Assembly (NCBI RefSeq): GCF_012933445.1
Contig: NZ_JABBNC010000002.1
Location: 512,192-576,191 of the forward strand
Length of the DNA: 64,000 nucleotides
Direction: 5' to 3'
From: Actinoplanes sp. TBRC 11911
GTDB taxonomy: Bacteria; Actinomycetota; Actinomycetes; Mycobacteriales; Micromonosporaceae
The notes beneath the pieces were generated by a model, which did not search any database, had not been told where the DNA came from, and saw only the letters and a program-made list of their open reading frames with translations. Of the stretch, positions 62,193 to 64,000 are shown in pieces; the stretch's first letter is position 1, and every line of letters begins with the position of its first letter. The position numbers were made by a program, and so were the translations under genes.

Positions 62193-63419
62193 ATGGCCAT
62201 GGACAAGATTGGGGACCGATCTGAGGGCCTCGCGGCGAGGGTCGTGCCAGCGGCCGGACGGCTGGTCGAGTCTGGCGATCCGTGGGAACCATATGAACTG
62301 CTCGATCCGTTTGGTGCGTCGGTCGAGGCGGTTGCTGCGTTCTTTCGGGAGTTGCAGGCTGCGGGACGGTCGGCGGCGACGGCGCGCTCGTATGGGATGG
62401 ATCTGCTGCGATGGTTTAGGTTTTTGTGGGCCATCGATGTTGCCTGGAACCGGGCGACACGAGTCGAGGCCCGCGACTTCTGCCGATGGCTGCTGGTGGC
62501 AGGCAAGCCGGCCAGGGCGCACTGGCGTCGTCCTGGAGCGGAGGTCGCGCCGTGTTCTATGCCGAAGCCGTACGCGCCGTCGGTGCGGGCGCATTGCGAA
62601 ACGGTGCTTCGCCGGTTCTACGACTTCCATCTCGACGTCGGCAGCGGCCCGCTGATCAATCCGTTTCCGCTGGACCGCAGCCGGCGCGGACGGCGAGCGC
62701 ATGCCCATCACAATCCGATGGAGCCGTATCGCCGGGAGCGCACGGGGCTCTATCGGCCGACGGTGCCCAAACGACTCCCGCGCAGCGTTCCTGATGAGGA
62801 GTTCAACGAGATCTTTGCTCGGCTGCCCTCGCACCGGGACCGGGCGTTGGTGGCTTTCTACATCTCCACCGGAGCGCGCGCCGCGGAGTTGCTGTCGATC
62901 GCGCAGGGCGGCGCCGACCCGGGCCGGCAGCTGATTACGGTAGTACGCAAGGGCTGCCGAGCCGAGCAGCAGCTCCCGGCGTCCTCCGACGCGTTCGTCT
63001 GGCTACGGCTCTACCAGGTCGAGATGGACGGCTTGATTCCCCAGGGCCGCCGGCAGCCGTTGTGGTGGACGCTGCGGCGCCCGGCCCGGCCGTTGACCTA
63101 CCATGCAGCGCACCGCATGTTCGAGCGGGCGGCAGCCGCAGCAGGCAGCACGGCGACGTTGCACGCCCTGCGCCACACGGCTGCCTATCGGATGGCAGAG
63201 GATCCCGCGCTGCCGTTGACCGATGTCCAGTCCGTACTTGGTCACGCCCTACTGACCACGACGCAGATCTACCTGACGCCCCGCAAGGAGGACGTGATCC
63301 GACGGGTTCTTTCCCACCACGCCGAGCGCACCCGCACGGCCGCGCAACGAGCGGCGATATCCCCGGCCCCGGGCTATCGGCCTGACACGATGGCTGTGCT
63401 ATTCGGGACCCGGCCATGA
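62193..63419 (+). CDS. Tyrosine recombinase/integrase (first gene of an integrase cassette)
   Basis: A 408-residue site-specific recombinase. An N-terminal SAM-like core-binding domain (FFRELQAAGRSAATARSYGM) is followed by the catalytic domain with Arg in FYISTGARAAELLSI, H-x-L-R-H in TLHALRHTAAYRM, His in VLGHALLTTTQ and Tyr in TTQIYLTPRK. All catalytic residues appear present. It overlaps the next gene by 4 nt (ATGA), the arrangement of two- or three-recombinase cassettes such as those of Tn554-like elements. The ATGs at 62193 and 62199 are both possible. Confidence 0.92.
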   Translation: MAMDKIGDRSEGLAARVVPAAGRLVESGDPWEPYELLDPFGASVEAVAAFFRELQAAGRSAATARSYGMDLLRWFRFLWAIDVAWNRATRVEARDFCRWLLVAGKPARAHWRRPGAEVAPCSMPKPYAPSVRAHCETVLRRFYDFHLDVGSGPLINPFPLDRSRRGRRAHAHHNPMEPYRRERTGLYRPTVPKRLPRSVPDEEFNEIFARLPSHRDRALVAFYISTGARAAELLSIAQGGADPGRQLITVVRKGCRAEQQLPASSDAFVWLRLYQVEMDGLIPQGRRQPLWWTLRRPARPLTYHAAHRMFERAAAAAGSTATLHALRHTAAYRMAEDPALPLTDVQSVLGHALLTTTQIYLTPRKEDVIRRVLSHHAERTRTAAQRAAISPAPGYRPDTMAVLFGTRP

Positions 63420-64000
63420 CGGTCACCGGCCTCGACGCAGAGACGAAGACCGTCGCGCCATCGGCGCGATCGCGCCCCGGCCGGGACGCCCGCTCACCGG
63501 GATCGACCTGGCCCGCGACCTGCGTCGACCGCGAAACGATTCAGACGCGGCTCACGGGTGCGCCCTTCACCACTCTGCGAGGCGGTCGGCCTCGCGGAGA
63601 GCACCAGTTCGGGGTCCGGCTGCTGCTGGACTGGCTGGAGCAGCTACCTGGCGATTCTTGGCAGGATCGGTGGCTGGCCAGCGGGGTGGAGGCCGCCGGC
63701 CGGGCCTGGCGAGACGTCCCCAAAAATTGGTTGAGCAAGCGCGGCATGGCGACCGACTTTCAGCGGGATGCGTTCTTCCGCGCGTTGTTGCTGGCGGTGG
63801 CCGCCGACGTGATCAGGCCGTCGGTCTCATTACTGGTCGTGGCAAACTGGCGCCGCGGCGCCCTGCCCAACGCCTTGGCCCAGTGCCGCGACACCGCAGC
63901 CTTTACGCGGCTTCGCGAGCTGTGTTCCGGTGATCCGGCCATCAGCCGGGCGGCCGCGACCCGGATCAGCTATCGCACGGCGATCATCGTCGCCGCTAAG
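63416..64000 (+). CDS. Second recombinase of the integrase cassette (partial, runs off the window)
   Basis: An open frame of 195 codons without a stop before the window edge. It starts in the stop of the first recombinase and reads PFTTLRGGRPRGEHQFGVRL, LLDWLEQLPGDSWQDRWLAS, then LLLVVANWRRGALP-like sequence near VVANWRRGALPNAL. The N-terminal region resembles the second member of tandem integrase cassettes; the catalytic domain would be beyond the window. Identification rests on position and on this N-terminal pattern. Confidence 0.7.
   Translation, partial: MTVTGLDAETKTVAPSARSRPGRDARSPGSTWPATCVDRETIQTRLTGAPFTTLRGGRPRGEHQFGVRLLLDWLEQLPGDSWQDRWLASGVEAAGRAWRDVPKNWLSKRGMATDFQRDAFFRALLLAVAADVIRPSVSLLVVANWRRGALPNALAQCRDTAAFTRLRELCSGDPAISRAAATRISYRTAIIVAAK

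Overview
The window is high-GC actinobacterial DNA. A complete conservon operon (sensor kinase, Roadblock, DUF742, GTPase), frequent GTG/TTG starts, 4-nt ATGA/GTGA gene overlaps and many secreted or Ser/Thr-kinase proteins suggest a filamentous actinomycete, plausibly Micromonosporaceae (Actinoplanes-like). That placement is an inference from gene content, not a database match.

Layout. 1-23 kb is ordinary chromosome: a TetR/MFS efflux pair, VanZ-like, VOC, beta-lactamase-like hydrolase, NTF2-like proteins, CocE-type hydrolase, Ser/Thr kinase, DUF305 protein, LVIVD-repeat secreted protein, SDR, HSL-type esterase, the conservon (12.97-16.78 kb), a MerR regulator facing an NTF2-like gene across two mirror-image operators, malic enzyme, and an MFS/AraC pair. 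23.6-28.5 kb is a small defence island with a DarT/DarG toxin-antitoxin pair and an AbiEi/AbiEii type IV pair.

29.4-50.3 kb is a tandem duplication of a polymorphic-toxin module: a secreted LamG-domain protein followed by a giant secreted RHS protein and a small candidate immunity gene. Copy 1 looks intact and ends in an ART-HYD1 ADP-ribosyltransferase tip with a DUF6881 partner. Copy 2 ends in an unrelated polymorphic toxin type 44 tip with a membrane-anchored partner. In copy 2 the LamG gene has lost its 5' end, replaced by gene debris, and the RHS gene carries a frameshift near its 5' end.

50.3-51.5 kb holds broken IS5-like and IS1380-like transposases. 51.9-59.4 kb is a compact gene set that looks like an uncharacterised biosynthetic cluster: a divergent HTH/TPR-type regulator, a TauD-like Fe/2-oxoglutarate oxygenase, an amino-acid-oxidase-like flavoprotein, an acyl-carrier-protein fused to a hexapeptide-repeat acyltransferase, a Nudix hydrolase, a DegT/StrS PLP aminotransferase and a Gfo/Idh/MocA dehydrogenase. 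The last three enzyme types, together with the acyltransferase, match the oxidise-transaminate-acylate logic of 3-acylamino nucleotide-sugar pathways. A strong hairpin buries the aminotransferase ribosome-binding site. The window closes with a hypothetical gene, a broken IS21 istA and the first two genes of a tyrosine-recombinase cassette that runs off the end.

No rRNA, tRNA or CRISPR array was recognised.
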